Shown here in pieces: positions 32,581 to 43,530 of a DNA stretch of 64,000 nucleotides; positions within the stretch are counted from its first letter, which is position 1; each line of letters begins with the position of its first letter. The notes beneath the pieces are model-generated. The model did no database searches, was not told the DNA's origin, and saw nothing but the letters and a program-made list of their open reading frames with translations. This stretch comes from Euglena gracilis (lineage: Eukaryota > Euglenida > Euglenophyceae > Euglenales). The DNA lies in assembly GCA_039621445.1 (NCBI GenBank), contig CP154957.1, positions 34,192,843-34,256,842 of the forward strand, given 5' to 3'. The translations under genes and the position numbers were made by a program.

Positions 32581-35500
32581 TTAGAGGGGCGATGAGCAGA
32601 AGTCTGCTGAGATGTACAGCGCACCTTCGGAATAGGAGCGATGGAGATGCCAATACGAGGGAGCTGTTATGTGGCAATCACACAGCACGCATGCAGGGCC
32701 TCTCCCAGGATGGTTAGAGATGACAAAACAATGGTTAACATCACAAGCAAAAACCCTTACATCAAATAGGTCAGGTGGATGCAAACATCGGGGGGGGAGG
32801 TATACCGACAAGGAACGAGAAGAACACAAACGACCACCCTCCAAATTGTGCAAGATCCATGCGAGCCTTCGTTGGACCCGGAAAGACGGTTGGCACCCAC
32901 GTGCGTCGTTGCTTGACCAACCCACCAAACCCCGAAAATTGGTGTGCGGTGGAATGTCGATATCTGATGTTGTGAAGAATCCTCGTGGGGCAGCTGATAA
33001 TGTCCGTAATACTATGGCACACAATTCCAAACGAACACTTGTGGAGAAAAGCATACTCAATCGATGTGGTACACTGATGAGGCCCGACCATGTAACACAC
33101 AGCAAAAGGAAACCTTTTTGCTCAAAAAAATGACGCACACGGACGACGTTTTCTTCAGGAAGAAGTGCAATGACCCACCTCTCATTTTGAGATTGCAGAA
33201 CCGCAGCCAAGTCCGACCTTTCCAGTATTGAACCCAGTGAACCTGTTGATACTGTTTGCAGGACCTCCGAGAAAGCCTTGATCAATACTTCATACAATCC
33301 CACACATCCAACAATGTGCCTGGGCAAAAAACCGACCTCGGCATGACAAAACCGACATTCCACATTGTAATGAGCACTCCGAGACAAAAAGGGCACAGAA
33401 CGCAGGTAGGCTGCCACTTTGTGCATGACCAATGGAAAATCACTTGATAAAACCAACTTTTTCCAAGTCAGACGACAAAAGGCACCAGCATTCAGGGTGG
33501 CGAAAGCGACTGAATCACGGAAAGTGCACAGTTCGTAGAGCTTGGTCACAAATCTCTTCAAGGAAACGATCAAGCCTTCCATCCAAAACAAAGGAAAGGG
33601 GGGGTCCTCCAGAGAAGAGAGCATATCAGCCAAAGGGAAACCAGCCGATTCCACATGAGTTGAGCCCCAACCAGCCAAATAATCTGCCCGGTTCTGCCAC
33701 GAACATGCCAATCCTTGAGAGAGTGAATCGTGTTCCGCCTGAAGCCACCCCTCCGTGATATGATCCCAAACCGGCAAACCCAAAATCATCTTTGCCCAAC
33801 GGTCCACCCAAGGAGAGACTTTCACCCATTGTGTGAAGTTGCAAAGTTGTACGGATGAGTTGTCACACAACAGTACTATCTTGCCCCGGAAGAAGCGCAC
33901 CAGCCAAACTGCCAAAAGCTTCCCCATCCATTCCAGATCAGTGGAACAAGCTGCCACAGAACAGAACCCCCACGAGATCTCTTGATAAACAATGCCATCC
34001 GTGATGACAACACCCAACCCCGCTCGTTGAAGATCGAACACACCATCCTGCAGAGAGACTAGCGAAGCATCCGTTGTGATATATAGTACGGAGGCATGCT
34101 GAAGTGAAAGGCAAAGGCTGGGTAGGCATGGGGAAAAAAATGAGGCTGGAACAACCTCGGAGAGATCATATTGGGTAAATAAAGAACGAATCAAAGCATA
34201 GTCACTCTGCACACCGGAGTCATCCCTAGATTGACGCATCACGAATCTACACAAATTGTTCCTACCATCGATTGCTTCGAAGTAACCCAAAATAAATTGG
34301 AGTCGGGCTCGATGAGTCACATTTGGAAAGCCCCAACCAAAATGTGCTATGGGGAGAGTCATCAGTGAAATGGGGGTGTCTGGGGGGAAGGAAAGGCATG
34401 CACGTATTACTTGATTAAGGAAAGGTTGTACTTTCATCAAAATTGATGATGGAACAAAACAGCCCCGGGAGGAATAATCCAGTATTGATATCGCATACGC
34501 TATTGTACAACGTAAAGTCAACAGGAAATTTGGATTCAACTTCTTTATGAATTGCCGCAATTTTTGTAAGCGAATTTTGATTCTGGGGAGTAGGGAAGGA
34601 TTTATAGCACCAGGTTGCATTGATAACCCCACCATCAAAGGAACTTCACACACAGACTGCACCCACTGATCATTGATGGCAACTTCGGATCGAAAAGTAC
34701 AAATGGAACCATCGGCACAGCGTTTCAAAGCAACATACTTCAATTTTTGCAAGTTATTGATTGCACACGCTTCCTGTGAGATAGCATTCGCAACTCGTGC
34801 CGCAATAGCCAAATCATTCGCACAGGGGCTGACCCATCGGCGATCGTCACTATAGATAAATTCACATAGGGGTAAGCCGTTGTGACACAACGTACTTTGA
34901 AATGATTTCATGAAGGTTATGTTCCTCCCAACGCCAATTAGGTTGTAAGCGGTCGGGGCAAATTTGCAACCTTGTGACAGGCCATCCCCTGTCTTCATCG
35001 GTTGTGTCAAACCCTCATGTGTTAGAAGGCGAATTCTCTGGGTGGCGTAAAAACCACGAGCCCAACTACCAAAAGCACATTGGCCTTTCCACATTTGATC
35101 CAACAATGCCAAATCCTCCCGAACAGGAGTATCAAAAGCTCCCGATTCATCACCATCCAAAATGTGGGCCTCTGATGTTTCCTTCAAACACAGCAAAATT
35201 GTGGACCTTAATGCAAAGGCAAGCATAAAAGGAGTCACTTCCTTCCGATAAGAGTAGAGGTTGGATGTGAAAGAACCATCCATTTCAGCGCGAAAACTTG
35301 CCTCTAAATGAACTGACCCAGCCTCCACACGGTTTATGGCGGATCCGAGTTTGATGGGCCGATAGGAAGTGAACAAATGTTGTGGACCACCCTTGGGAAT
35401 GGCCAATTGAATGACTTCATTGCTCAGAGCCTTTGGGAGACCCCGTAGAAGAAACACATAATGGCTCAAAGCCACCATGCCTGCCAAGGTAAAGTGCTGT

Positions 35501-38484
35501 AGAACTGCCATGGGGAGCGAATCCAATGAAGTGGCATTGGAACCTCCGCAACGCAGAGACTCTGTGATGCCTCGGATGGAATCAAAGCGTCGCATTGGCC
35601 GAGCCAAAAGATGCTGGCGCCGACTCATGAGATCATTGTTCCATAACCCTTCACGGCGGGCCTCAAATAGATGAAAGAAAGAGGGATCATCCTGGGGAAG
35701 ATTTGATGCCACATCAAGGTCTGCATACAAATGACCCACATTCATAGATAAACCCCGATTGGCATGATACATTTTAAATTGACTGATGATTTCCTCTTCC
35801 GAAGTCTTGCCATTTTGCCCATCCTCCCCCCGGCCAGAAGCTAATTTGGGATACGGCCCCGGCTTTTTGGAACATGTGTTGATCAATTTTGTTGTTAAGG
35901 AGGTTGGGCTGATTTGCAAAGCGACTTCATGGCTGAGTTGCAAACCAGCCAAAAAACGATGCTCCACACATTTGCTCCGCCATTGCATGAGAAGATCACT
36001 CGAGCGGCGGTCGGCACATGCCAACCCCAATTGTATGAGAGACTTAGCCGAGGAGTGTTGATCATAGGGAGCAAAAACTCTATCAGCCAAAAACCAGTAA
36101 ACACGGAGCCACAAATTGGGATGTGCACCTTGACCACGCAACCAAAACCAGAAAAATGACAAAAATATTGCCACCTGTTGAATTTTTGAAGCGGGGACAT
36201 TAGCAAACTGATACCTCTTCCAGGAAGGAGAATTAGAAAAAACATGTGGTATAATGAGGTCGTTAACCACACAATCATGGGAAGACGGACCCGGAATTAG
36301 GCCATGCCACTTGAGGGGGAAAAAATCACTCGCATATATATAATCAATCTCTGTGTCGGAAAGCCGATTACCTGCTCGTGTGTGATTTGTGTGGAGCCCC
36401 ATAGGATACGGTATCCTCAAACCCGGGACACCGAAAGCACGTGTGGAGTGTTCCATCAACGTATGTGCTGTCCGGTGTATGTTGAAATCACCCGCCACCA
36501 GACAGCCTGCTTTGGACTTATGAATCAAAGTACCCATCAAATGCATTTCCTCCACCTTTTGTTTCATGTTGAAAGAAGGGTCAAGATGCACATTGATCAA
36601 AAGGAAAGATGAAGAACCCACGTGAAACCCCAGAGCTAACCAAGATCTACAATCATGGAGAATCATAGGGGAGGATCGCGATGCAGAATTGGGACACAAC
36701 ACTCTTCGATGCACCATAATACACAAGCCTTGACCACGATCACGGAATGCACTGAGGAATATAACATATCGGCGAAAAGCAATCTCGTCCCGAGGGTCGG
36801 TCTCCCACAATTCCTGAAGAAAAATGAAGTCTGGATCCAAAAGTGACATCAAATCACAAACCGCAGGTAGCGAGGAACCACCCCCACAATTCAAATCCAT
36901 GATCCTCCAACAACCAGGATTTCGAGTATTGGTGACATCAACAAGCGGGGGCAGTTTTGCATCCAATTCCTTCACCCAAAACCTGAGATCAGGGGGCGGT
37001 GGCTGTTCCGGGGTGCAGTCAAACAAAAAACGAGGAGTGACTGGTAACACAAATTCCAGGGGAAGACCATAAGGATTCCAACGAGACTGTTGAGCAAAAA
37101 CTTTGTTGGCAGAAGTTTGTCCCTTATCCAAACGGATGCACAACGCACTCTTGACAAAAAAAGGCAGTGTGTTTGTCAGAATTTTGATGTTTTCTGCCTT
37201 GGGCCTTCCACATTGTGAGCACAAAGAAGAGTATATGCACCGCACTTCCTCATTGATCAGGGGAGGGATGGGAAAATTGGGAGGAGGAGGCATAACCTTG
37301 GGAATCGAAAAGAACACCAAAAAGGCATCATCATTGATGATAGGAGGGGACACGTAGACCCCACCCGTCGACAGAAGGCGAGGCCTGCTAAGGAGAACTT
37401 TAGCCCATTTGCTCGCCACCGACGACAACATGGTGGACCAAGTGGCTGAGATCTGTTGCAGCCCTTTGAGGATGAATTTCAAAGCATCCGACCCATCCAC
37501 ATCACCCATTAAGGATGTTGTTTGTGTGTCGCACGGAATATAGAAAAACGAACTACTCAAACAGCCCGGACACAAACTATCAGCCGAAAAAACAGACCCG
37601 CAATTCCAACATCCCTTGGCATCGCATGTCTTTTCAAAATAGAAACCATGGTTGTCCACACAATCCAATCTCTGCACTATTTCTTTGAGGAAATCAACTT
37701 TGACCTGATTATTTGTGCTGATTATGGCGGGGCCAAAAAGACGAAGGAAATCCTGGGGGATGTAGGCTGCCGGAGGAAGAGGAGGGATCCACAACCAATT
37801 GTAGAAACGACCAACATCAGGAGCATAATGTGTGAAAACCGGCATGATATCATCCAAAGAGGCTGGTAATTTGGCGAAAGGCGAACTCGCGAAAGAGTCA
37901 ACCGTGGAACGTGAGAATGACGGCGGAGTCGGAGGGGGACTCGGGATGGGATGCACACCAACACGTGCTAGTACTGGTGTTGACGAAGTGGGCGAGAGAA
38001 TTGGACGGGATCCGGCCTCGATCCTGGGTCTTTTCGCGGCGGAACTCCGAAAATCGATGTAAGGTTCCCCTTCTGGAGTGCGCCCACGGATTCTGAAAGA
38101 TAACCCAGAAGCCAACTTCACTTCCGCCATGTCCGAAGTCCGAAATAACTCACGATATTTATAACATGGAATCGTGACGTGACAAAAACCACGATCAACG
38201 TTCATTGGTGTGACCACATCCATAGAATCCAAAACCTCCCTCAAAGCTTCTGTGTACGCCATGGGACTGAACTGACGAGATAAATTCAAAACACGGACCA
38301 CGGAGCCCTGCTGCTCTTCCAGCGGTCTGACGGTCCATGAGGGCTTGGGACGCTCCTGTCCTTCGGTGGGAGCAACACGAGGACCCTCTGTAGCTCCCGT
38401 GAGAGTCGAGGAGGATGGGGCAGATGGGACAGGGGTTGTGGGCTCACCTTGCAGAAACCAATCCAGGTCTTCAGCAGGCTCCAT
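32581..38484 (-). CDS. Non-LTR retrotransposon polyprotein (AP endonuclease, reverse transcriptase, RNase H)
   Basis: An uninterrupted 1,967-codon ORF. N-terminal part: Cys-rich cluster near residues 287-308. Residues about 525-745: exonuclease/endonuclease/phosphatase-type endonuclease, with LNCGG, FIFLQELW, LLINVHLD, VAGDFNIH, IDYIY and SSHD. Residues about 1020-1340: reverse transcriptase, with SYRPIKLGS, the first catalytic Asp in DGDESGAFDT, GDGLSQGCKFAP and YSDD. Residues about 1466-1605: RNase H, with TTDAS, TDLEW, LLCDNSS and NRADYLAG. Residues 1710-1727: CxxC-H-C zinc-finger-like cluster; another Cys/His cluster near 1932-1950. Known role: the endonuclease nicks target DNA and the RT copies the element RNA there. 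All core motifs are intact, suggesting recent activity. RNase H with an AP endonuclease suggests the I/Tad-like part of the non-LTR tree; exact clade not assigned. Confidence 0.95.
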   Translation of the reverse strand: MEPAEDLDWFLQGEPTTPVPSAPSSSTLTGATEGPRVAPTEGQERPKPSWTVRPLEEQQGSVVRVLNLSRQFSPMAYTEALREVLDSMDVVTPMNVDRGFCHVTIPCYKYRELFRTSDMAEVKLASGLSFRIRGRTPEGEPYIDFRSSAAKRPRIEAGSRPILSPTSSTPVLARVGVHPIPSPPPTPPSFSRSTVDSFASSPFAKLPASLDDIMPVFTHYAPDVGRFYNWLWIPPLPPAAYIPQDFLRLFGPAIISTNNQVKVDFLKEIVQRLDCVDNHGFYFEKTCDAKGCWNCGSVFSADSLCPGCLSSSFFYIPCDTQTTSLMGDVDGSDALKFILKGLQQISATWSTMLSSVASKWAKVLLSRPRLLSTGGVYVSPPIINDDAFLVFFSIPKVMPPPPNFPIPPLINEEVRCIYSSLCSQCGRPKAENIKILTNTLPFFVKSALCIRLDKGQTSANKVFAQQSRWNPYGLPLEFVLPVTPRFLFDCTPEQPPPPDLRFWVKELDAKLPPLVDVTNTRNPGCWRIMDLNCGGGSSLPAVCDLMSLLDPDFIFLQELWETDPRDEIAFRRYVIFLSAFRDRGQGLCIMVHRRVLCPNSASRSSPMILHDCRSWLALGFHVGSSSFLLINVHLDPSFNMKQKVEEMHLMGTLIHKSKAGCLVAGDFNIHRTAHTLMEHSTRAFGVPGLRIPYPMGLHTNHTRAGNRLSDTEIDYIYASDFFPLKWHGLIPGPSSHDCVVNDLIIPHVFSNSPSWKRYQFANVPASKIQQVAIFLSFFWFWLRGQGAHPNLWLRVYWFLADRVFAPYDQHSSAKSLIQLGLACADRRSSDLLMQWRSKCVEHRFLAGLQLSHEVALQISPTSLTTKLINTCSKKPGPYPKLASGRGEDGQNGKTSEEEIISQFKMYHANRGLSMNVGHLYADLDVASNLPQDDPSFFHLFEARREGLWNNDLMSRRQHLLARPMRRFDSIRGITESLRCGGSNATSLDSLPMAVLQHFTLAGMVALSHYVFLLRGLPKALSNEVIQLAIPKGGPQHLFTSYRPIKLGSAINRVEAGSVHLEASFRAEMDGSFTSNLYSYRKEVTPFMLAFALRSTILLCLKETSEAHILDGDESGAFDTPVREDLALLDQMWKGQCAFGSWARGFYATQRIRLLTHEGLTQPMKTGDGLSQGCKFAPTAYNLIGVGRNITFMKSFQSTLCHNGLPLCEFIYSDDRRWVSPCANDLAIAARVANAISQEACAINNLQKLKYVALKRCADGSICTFRSEVAINDQWVQSVCEVPLMVGLSMQPGAINPSLLPRIKIRLQKLRQFIKKLNPNFLLTLRCTIAYAISILDYSSRGCFVPSSILMKVQPFLNQVIRACLSFPPDTPISLMTLPIAHFGWGFPNVTHRARLQFILGYFEAIDGRNNLCRFVMRQSRDDSGVQSDYALIRSLFTQYDLSEVVPASFFSPCLPSLCLSLQHASVLYITTDASLVSLQDGVFDLQRAGLGVVITDGIVYQEISWGFCSVAACSTDLEWMGKLLAVWLVRFFRGKIVLLCDNSSVQLCNFTQWVKVSPWVDRWAKMILGLPVWDHITEGWLQAEHDSLSQGLACSWQNRADYLAGWGSTHVESAGFPLADMLSSLEDPPFPLFWMEGLIVSLKRFVTKLYELCTFRDSVAFATLNAGAFCRLTWKKLVLSSDFPLVMHKVAAYLRSVPFLSRSAHYNVECRFCHAEVGFLPRHIVGCVGLYEVLIKAFSEVLQTVSTGSLGSILERSDLAAVLQSQNERWVIALLPEENVVRVRHFFEQKGFLLLCVTWSGLISVPHRLSMLFSTSVRLELCAIVLRTLSAAPRGFFTTSDIDIPPHTNFRGLVGWSSNDARGCQPSFRVQRRLAWILHNLEGGRLCSSRSLSVYLPPRCLHPPDLFDVRVFACDVNHCFVISNHPGRGPACVLCDCHITAPSYWHLHRSYSEGALYISADFCSSPL

Positions 38485-38689
38485 TATAATAAATTAGGAG
38501 GGGGAAAACAAGAATCAAAATGAAACAAAAAAAACCAACAATAACCACAAAAAATTGCGAATGAGCACATAAGAATATGACCCATTCATTCCTTTTATCC
38601 TCCAACGAAAACAAGAGAGAGATAAGAACAACGTAAATGGGGGGGGGGAGGGGGAAAACACAACAAACAAACAGAAACTTAAAATTGAC

Positions 38690-38890
38690 CTAACATAAAG
38701 CCTGAACGCTGTGGTCTGCAGACGTAGAGGGAAGTTGCTTCCTAAGATGCTCCTCCACAAGCCTTTGGAAGGCTTTTAATTGGGTTTTTGAGGAAATCCC
38801 TCTGACCAGGCCCAGTAAAGCAGCCCGAAGCGTCGGAAGATCAACAACGGAGTGCAGCCCACCGAGGTCCCATGTTGGGAACCAGGTTGC
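38690..38890 (-). CDS. Last exon of a spliced minus-strand gene upstream of the retrotransposon
   Basis: Acceptor GGAACCCGAG ends at 38,891 and the exon begins ATWFPTWDLGGLHSVVDLPT, then LRAALLGLVRGISSKTQLKA and FQRLVEEHLRKQLPSTSA, ending at a TAG (38,690). Entry phase 0 matches the exon at 39,355-39,480. The stop lies 205 bp before the retrotransposon start codon, on the same strand. Leu-rich amphipathic helices; no family recognised. Confidence 0.65.
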   Translation of the reverse strand, partial: ATWFPTWDLGGLHSVVDLPTLRAALLGLVRGISSKTQLKAFQRLVEEHLRKQLPSTSADHSVQALC

Positions 38891-39354
38891 CTCGGGTTCC
38901 AAAAAACAACACCAACAACCAAAAAAAAAAAAAAAAAAAGAAACCAACAAACAAAAGAAAACCAATATGCAAAAAAACCAAATAAATGATCATCACAATG
39001 CCCTTGACCCTAAACTACACCCACTCTGGACCGACAAACCTTTGTAAGGTGGCAAAGGAAAGGATTCAAACAGCCTATTAACGGTAAAACACGAAAAATA
39101 TTTTCTTTTTCAAACAGCCTATTAACGGTAAAAAACGAAAAATATTTTCTTAAAAGCTCAACCTGCACCACCTCGACTACTTTACTTTACACACTCAATT
39201 ATTGTATCCTGCCCTTCCCAAAAGCAAAACCGCAAAATACCTTTCTTGGGTTTTGTTTTTGGATGCCATATAATAAAACTTGCAAGTGATAAATTTTTAA
39301 CAGAAGAATCCGAAGAAATCTGAACGACGGAGCCGCAAATAAAATGGAGTACAC

Positions 39355-39480
39355 CAGGTTGATGAAATTGGTGGAATGAGATAATTGTGCCAGATAGCCT
39401 TGGAGGGACTTGAGCACGGCCTGTTGGTCTTGAGAGGACACCCCCACTGGGGCCAGTTGCGTACATGCCGTGCTCCATTC
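39355..39480 (-). CDS. Exon of the spliced minus-strand gene
   Basis: Acceptor ATGGACCCCTGCAG ends at 39,481; donor AACCTG|GTGTAC. Forty-two codons, phase 0 in and out: EWSTACTQLAPVGVSSQDQQ, AVLKSLQGYLAQLSHSTNFI, NL. Third positions are less GC-rich than in plus-strand host exons, like the neighbouring retrotransposon ORF. Confidence 0.65.
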
Positions 39481-39887
39481 CTGCAGGGGTCCATAACATG
39501 CCATTTTGTTTTGAATCCCATGCTTAATCGGTATGTCTTGAAACCATAAGAGTTCCAACATTCAGCCTTTGCATTGATTCCACTGCACAACTGTGCTAAC
39601 TATCCTCACTTCCACAATGAATAATTAAAAAAAAACAATGGGCAGTCCGGGTATATGTGTGCCCCCCCCCGAAAGAGACCTGATCAATATTTGATGAACC
39701 GTATGTTGGGATAAATTCACTGGCTCTGCAACAACCACACTTTCATGAAACAGAGATGATACGGGGATTATGTCCTTTAAAAGATAACAAAAAGGGAAAC
39801 AAAAATAAATAATAAAAGAAAATAAACCGATAGAAGAAGAACAAAATTGTATGGACCAAGCAGCGCCAAACGTTGGCTGGTGGTGAC

Positions 39888-40096
39888 CTTGGACCACACT
39901 TGTCGAAGCGCGATCTGAAGTTGTTGCGGAAGGCGGATGCCATCAAGAGCGCGCAGGTTCGAGGATCCGGCTTGATGTTCGATGAGAAGCTCTCTCAATG
40001 CCGCACTGGCTTGAGGTACAATGATGTCAGGTAAAAACAAGACCTCCTCTAAAATTGTGTCCATAGTGGACACACATGAAACTTGAATGCCAAATG
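39888..40096 (-). CDS. Exon of the spliced minus-strand gene
   Basis: Acceptor GGGAGCTTGACAG; donor TCCAAG|GTCACC (exit phase 0). Reads FGIQVSCVSTMDTILEEVLF, LPDIIVPQASAALRELLIEH and LPQQLQIALRQVWSK. The 5' boundary is uncertain: this acceptor gives two leading bases, needing an upstream donor at TCTT|GTCTGG; other AGs inside would shorten the exon. Helical, Leu-rich. Confidence 0.6.
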
Positions 40097-40398
40097 CTGT
40101 CAAGCTCCCGAAAAGAAAAAGTGCAGTACCCCCACAATAATCCTACTAAACGATGGCAAACCGAATGCACTCATAGAGTAGAAAGAATAAACAAAAACAT
40201 GCAAATTCCAGTAACTCTCTAGCCATCTCGACAAGCTCTTTGCTATTTACACCTATAAGTGGCTCTCATCTTCATTACTTCTTGTGTTTTGGTATGCTTT
40301 TCCACTAAGCAGACAAACGTGATAAACTTAATGGATCCCCCCACCACAACATAACTGTATCAAACATTAGAGTGTGACCAAAAAAAAGGAAAAAAAAC

Positions 40399-40530
40399 CA
40401 GACAAGAACTAGACAGAGCGGGACTCGAGGGAAGCAGAAGCGACCGCCAAGAGGCACCCGAAGCCACCGCAGAAATGGATGATCTATCTTGCGGCTTCAT
40501 CACCTTCTCCCAGGAACAGACATATTCTCT
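40399..40530 (-). CDS. Exon of the spliced minus-strand gene
   Basis: Acceptor TTCCCCGTGATCAG after a T/C tract; donor GTCTG|GTTTTT. Forty-four codons starting REYVCSWEKVMKPQDRSSIS and ending in a Ser-rich part with WRSLLLPSSPALSSSC. Entry phase 0 agrees with the exon at 40,800-41,102; exit may use a nearby alternative donor. Confidence 0.5.
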
Positions 40531-40799
40531 CTGATCACGGGGAAAAAAAAAGTATTTTATGGCAAACACAACCTGAGGCACCCACCACCTGAATCAATCT
40601 GGTCGTTGAGTCCCCAATTAAATGCTCGGGAAAAGAGGAGAAGGTATGGGAAGTAGGGGGGGACCCCCCTAGTGTCAGGTTTTTGCTGAAACAACGCAGG
40701 CAATAAAAAAAAATCGATTTGTTTTTTTTCTTTTTTTTTAAAAAAAAAACTAAAACAATAATCAAACGAACCCTTCCAACCAAAAAAATGAGAGAGCAC

Positions 40800-41102
40800 C
40801 CCTGGACAATCTGGCGGAGCCTTGACTTGCTGAACCACAGCCTTGACGAGCTTGGCCCAATCCTCAGGGCTCAAAGGAGAATCTGGAACACTCTCATCTT
40901 CAGAGATCTTCAACCCATACACCGGTTGCTTGTTCAATGATCTGGATACCCAACTGTACACCGCATACCATATGATCAGCATCAAAAGTTTGGTCTTCGG
41001 TCGATCTTTGTCTTTCTCTTTCTCCTTGCCACTGTCATTCAAAATCAGTTTCATAAATTGTTCATGGGGCAGATTCAGCAGGTATTTTTGCCAAATGTTT
41101 GA
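40800..41102 (-). CDS. Largest exon of the spliced minus-strand gene
   Basis: Acceptor GATGGGTTTAG ends at 41,103; donor CCAGG(G)|GTGCTC. Exactly 101 codons, phase 0: NIWQKYLLNLPHEQFMKLIL, a charged KEKEKDKDRPK patch, then LMLIIWYAVYSWVSRSLNKQ, an acidic linker and EDWAKLVKAVVQQVK. The in-frame Met at 41,054 could be a start, but coding-like sequence continues upstream to the acceptor. The hydrophobic IIWYAVYSWV run could be a short membrane or buried helix. Confidence 0.65.
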
Positions 41103-41747
41103 CTAAACCCATCGAAAACTTCATTCGTTGTAGCTTAAAAAAAACAAAGAAAAAAGGAAAAGAAAACCAGAAAGGGAGGATGCATGGCAGAGAAAAACTC
41201 TCTAGATTGACACAATCTAGATTGAGCTCAAATATGTAAACTGTGTGGTGTTGAAGAACTGTAGAATAAAAACTGCAAATACGATCATAAATCATCAATA
41301 TGAGAATACAAAGATAATACTAAACCTAATGATACTGCTAGTAACAATAAATTTATATATGCATTGATGGAAAAAAGAACAACAACTAATTATATTGTAT
41401 ATGAAGCTCACCCTTGTGTTGAGAGACAACACAAAATTGGAAAAAGAAATTTGTGTGGAGTATCCAGAAATGCGATTGGACAGACTCGTTTTGTTTATCC
41501 TTTTTTTTTGGAAATGGGATGGCTTTTGTTGTCCTCAAGGGGAAAACGGGGAACATACAAGCAACCAAGATAACAACAAGCAATCCCACACTACATACAT
41601 AACCTATGTACAAAATACATTCAAGCTTAGGGGGGGGAATAAACAGAACAATGTAACTCAGGCAAACATGTGTATTGGCCACTTCGACGTCGGGAGACTC
41701 ATCAGCAACCTCAGCCTGAAAAACCAGTTTTTTTCTCTTCATCCCAC

Positions 41748-41914
41748 CCTGGGTAGTGCATCAGGAGTATAGCAAGTACATCGCTCCAAGACTCCACTCC
41801 CAGAGCTGGCAAACCCTTACGGAGAGTGGCCATGCTGGTTGCTGGTAAAGCGCCAGTGATCATGGGCCACCAAAGACTGATGGAGCGAAGTAATCCGGCC
41901 CATACATCAACTCT
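41748..41914 (-). CDS. Exon of the spliced minus-strand gene
   Basis: A pyrimidine tract TTTTCTTTTTCTCCCCCTC before the acceptor, and a GT just after TACCCAGG. Reads VDVWAGLLRSISLWWPMITG, ALPATSMATLRKGLPALGVE and SWSDVLAILLMHYPG. It contains no stop and looks clearly protein-like, Trp- and Leu-rich. The following small exon (near 41,640-41,705, frame AEVADESPDVEVANTH) is less certain because the phase does not match. Confidence 0.55.
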
Positions 41915-42089
41915 CAGAGGGGGAGAAAAAGAAAATCATTCCGGTCTTACCTCTTGAACACGCTCATAACTTTGTCATCTAGCAGGTGTTTTGGACATCC
42001 ATGCTGTGGGCCACTTAAGGTTGCCTAACAGGGGGCAGGGTTCCCTTCTGTCGACATATCAAGGGGGGAAACAGCCCCTGCGGAAACCT

Positions 42090-42255
42090 GTAATTAATAT
42101 TATATTTAACATTAATAAAAACCTAATATAGCTAAAAATATATAATAATATATAAAATAATATATTACAAAAAAAAACATTATATAAAAAATGTATATAA
42201 ATATTGTAATATAATGATATATTATTATAATTATATTATAAAATATTATTATTAT

Positions 42256-42287
<32 letters not shown>

Positions 42288-42352
42288 TTACAATAAATAA
42301 TAATTTATCATTTGTTAAATAACACAACAACAACAACAACAACAACAACAAC
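42090..42352. repeat. AT-rich tract with AATA and CAA microsatellites
   Basis: TATAATA-type low complexity, then about nine CAA units at 42,325-42,352, in an intron of the minus-strand gene. Confidence 0.85.
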
Positions 42353-42643
42353 CCAAAAAAAACACTTATTGCACAACGTCGGAGGGATTTTTTGGGTTTT
42401 TTTGTTTTGTGCCCAACCGTGGAGTGAGTCCCTACTTAAAAATGCAAAAAAAATGCGGGAGAACACATGGAAACCAGAAGAAGAGATAAGAGATAGAGAG
42501 AGAGAGGGAGAGGCGCGCATGTGTGAGTGTGAATATGAATATGAGATAGAGTGTGTTTCTGAGTGAAATGGAGAGGGAGGGCCAATGCAGAGGTCATTTA
42601 CTGAGGAGAGGCATGGTCCCGATGAAGCTGGAATACGGTGCAC

Positions 42644-42804
42644 TTCCTTTTTTGAGGAATAGATGCGAGCTGACACCACTACTTCGTTGGTGTCCGGTGC
42701 TTTCCCCACTGACATAATCGGGAAGGCGGTCTTTGGGGAAGCCGCCAAGGCTTGCTCCTCCAGCGACAATGCCGTGAAGTGGGCCATCAAACTGTCGGGA
42801 AGAA
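42644..42804 (-). CDS. Upstream exon of the spliced minus-strand gene
   Basis: Acceptor CGGCATCTTCACAG; donor AAGGAA|GTGCAC. Reads LPDSLMAHFTALSLEEQALA, ASPKTAFPIMSVGKAPDTNE and VVVSARIYSSKK. Exit phase 0. Probably belongs to the gene below because strand and codon style agree, but the linking exon is not resolved. Confidence 0.5.
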
Positions 42805-43159
42805 CTGTGAAGATGCCGAAACATAAACGTGTGAACAATGGCTGCAACACATGTGAATGCTCCGATGGGGAAAGGGAATGGACAGAGAAAACACGAATGG
42901 GGAAAGAAAATAAAAAAAATAATATAAAATAAGAAAACCAATACAAGATAAAATAAAAAATAAGCAAGCTGGACATAGAAAATGGAGAAAGACATCCTCT
43001 TATGTTTTCCTTTTCAAGATTTGGCAAGCCCAAACATATGTAAATGAAGATGGTCATACACATTCCCTTGGGTTAACCATCTTCCAACGTCATTTTGAGA
43101 TGGGAAGGGACAGGATAAAAAAAAAAGGCATTCACTTTGGAAGTGAGGGAAAAAAAATC

Positions 43160-43215
43160 AATATATGTATATATATATATATTTATATATATATACATAT
43201 ATATATTGGATATAA
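43160..43215. repeat. TA-rich microsatellite
   Basis: Alternating TA with a few ATAC steps. Confidence 0.85.
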
Positions 43216-43530
43216 AATAGTACACATACATGCGCACACACTCACACGTCACAACCCATGCTTCTCGTACCATGCACAAATAACCAATGGGACTATCGGC
43301 TTGTTTCTTTTGTGTGTGTTTTCCAATAACCAGACATGTTAATATCATTTGTCAAAAAAGTTTTTTGTTTTGTTTTGTTTTTGTGATTAGCAATCAATAC
43401 GTACATGGCTATCACAACTAGGCCTACAGGAGTTCATATGTTCTGCCAAGAATAGGCACATCCCGCGTATGGCACACATAGAAAGATTGGCAGCAATCAT
43501 TCCTCAACGTGTCCAACCAAAAGATTCAAT

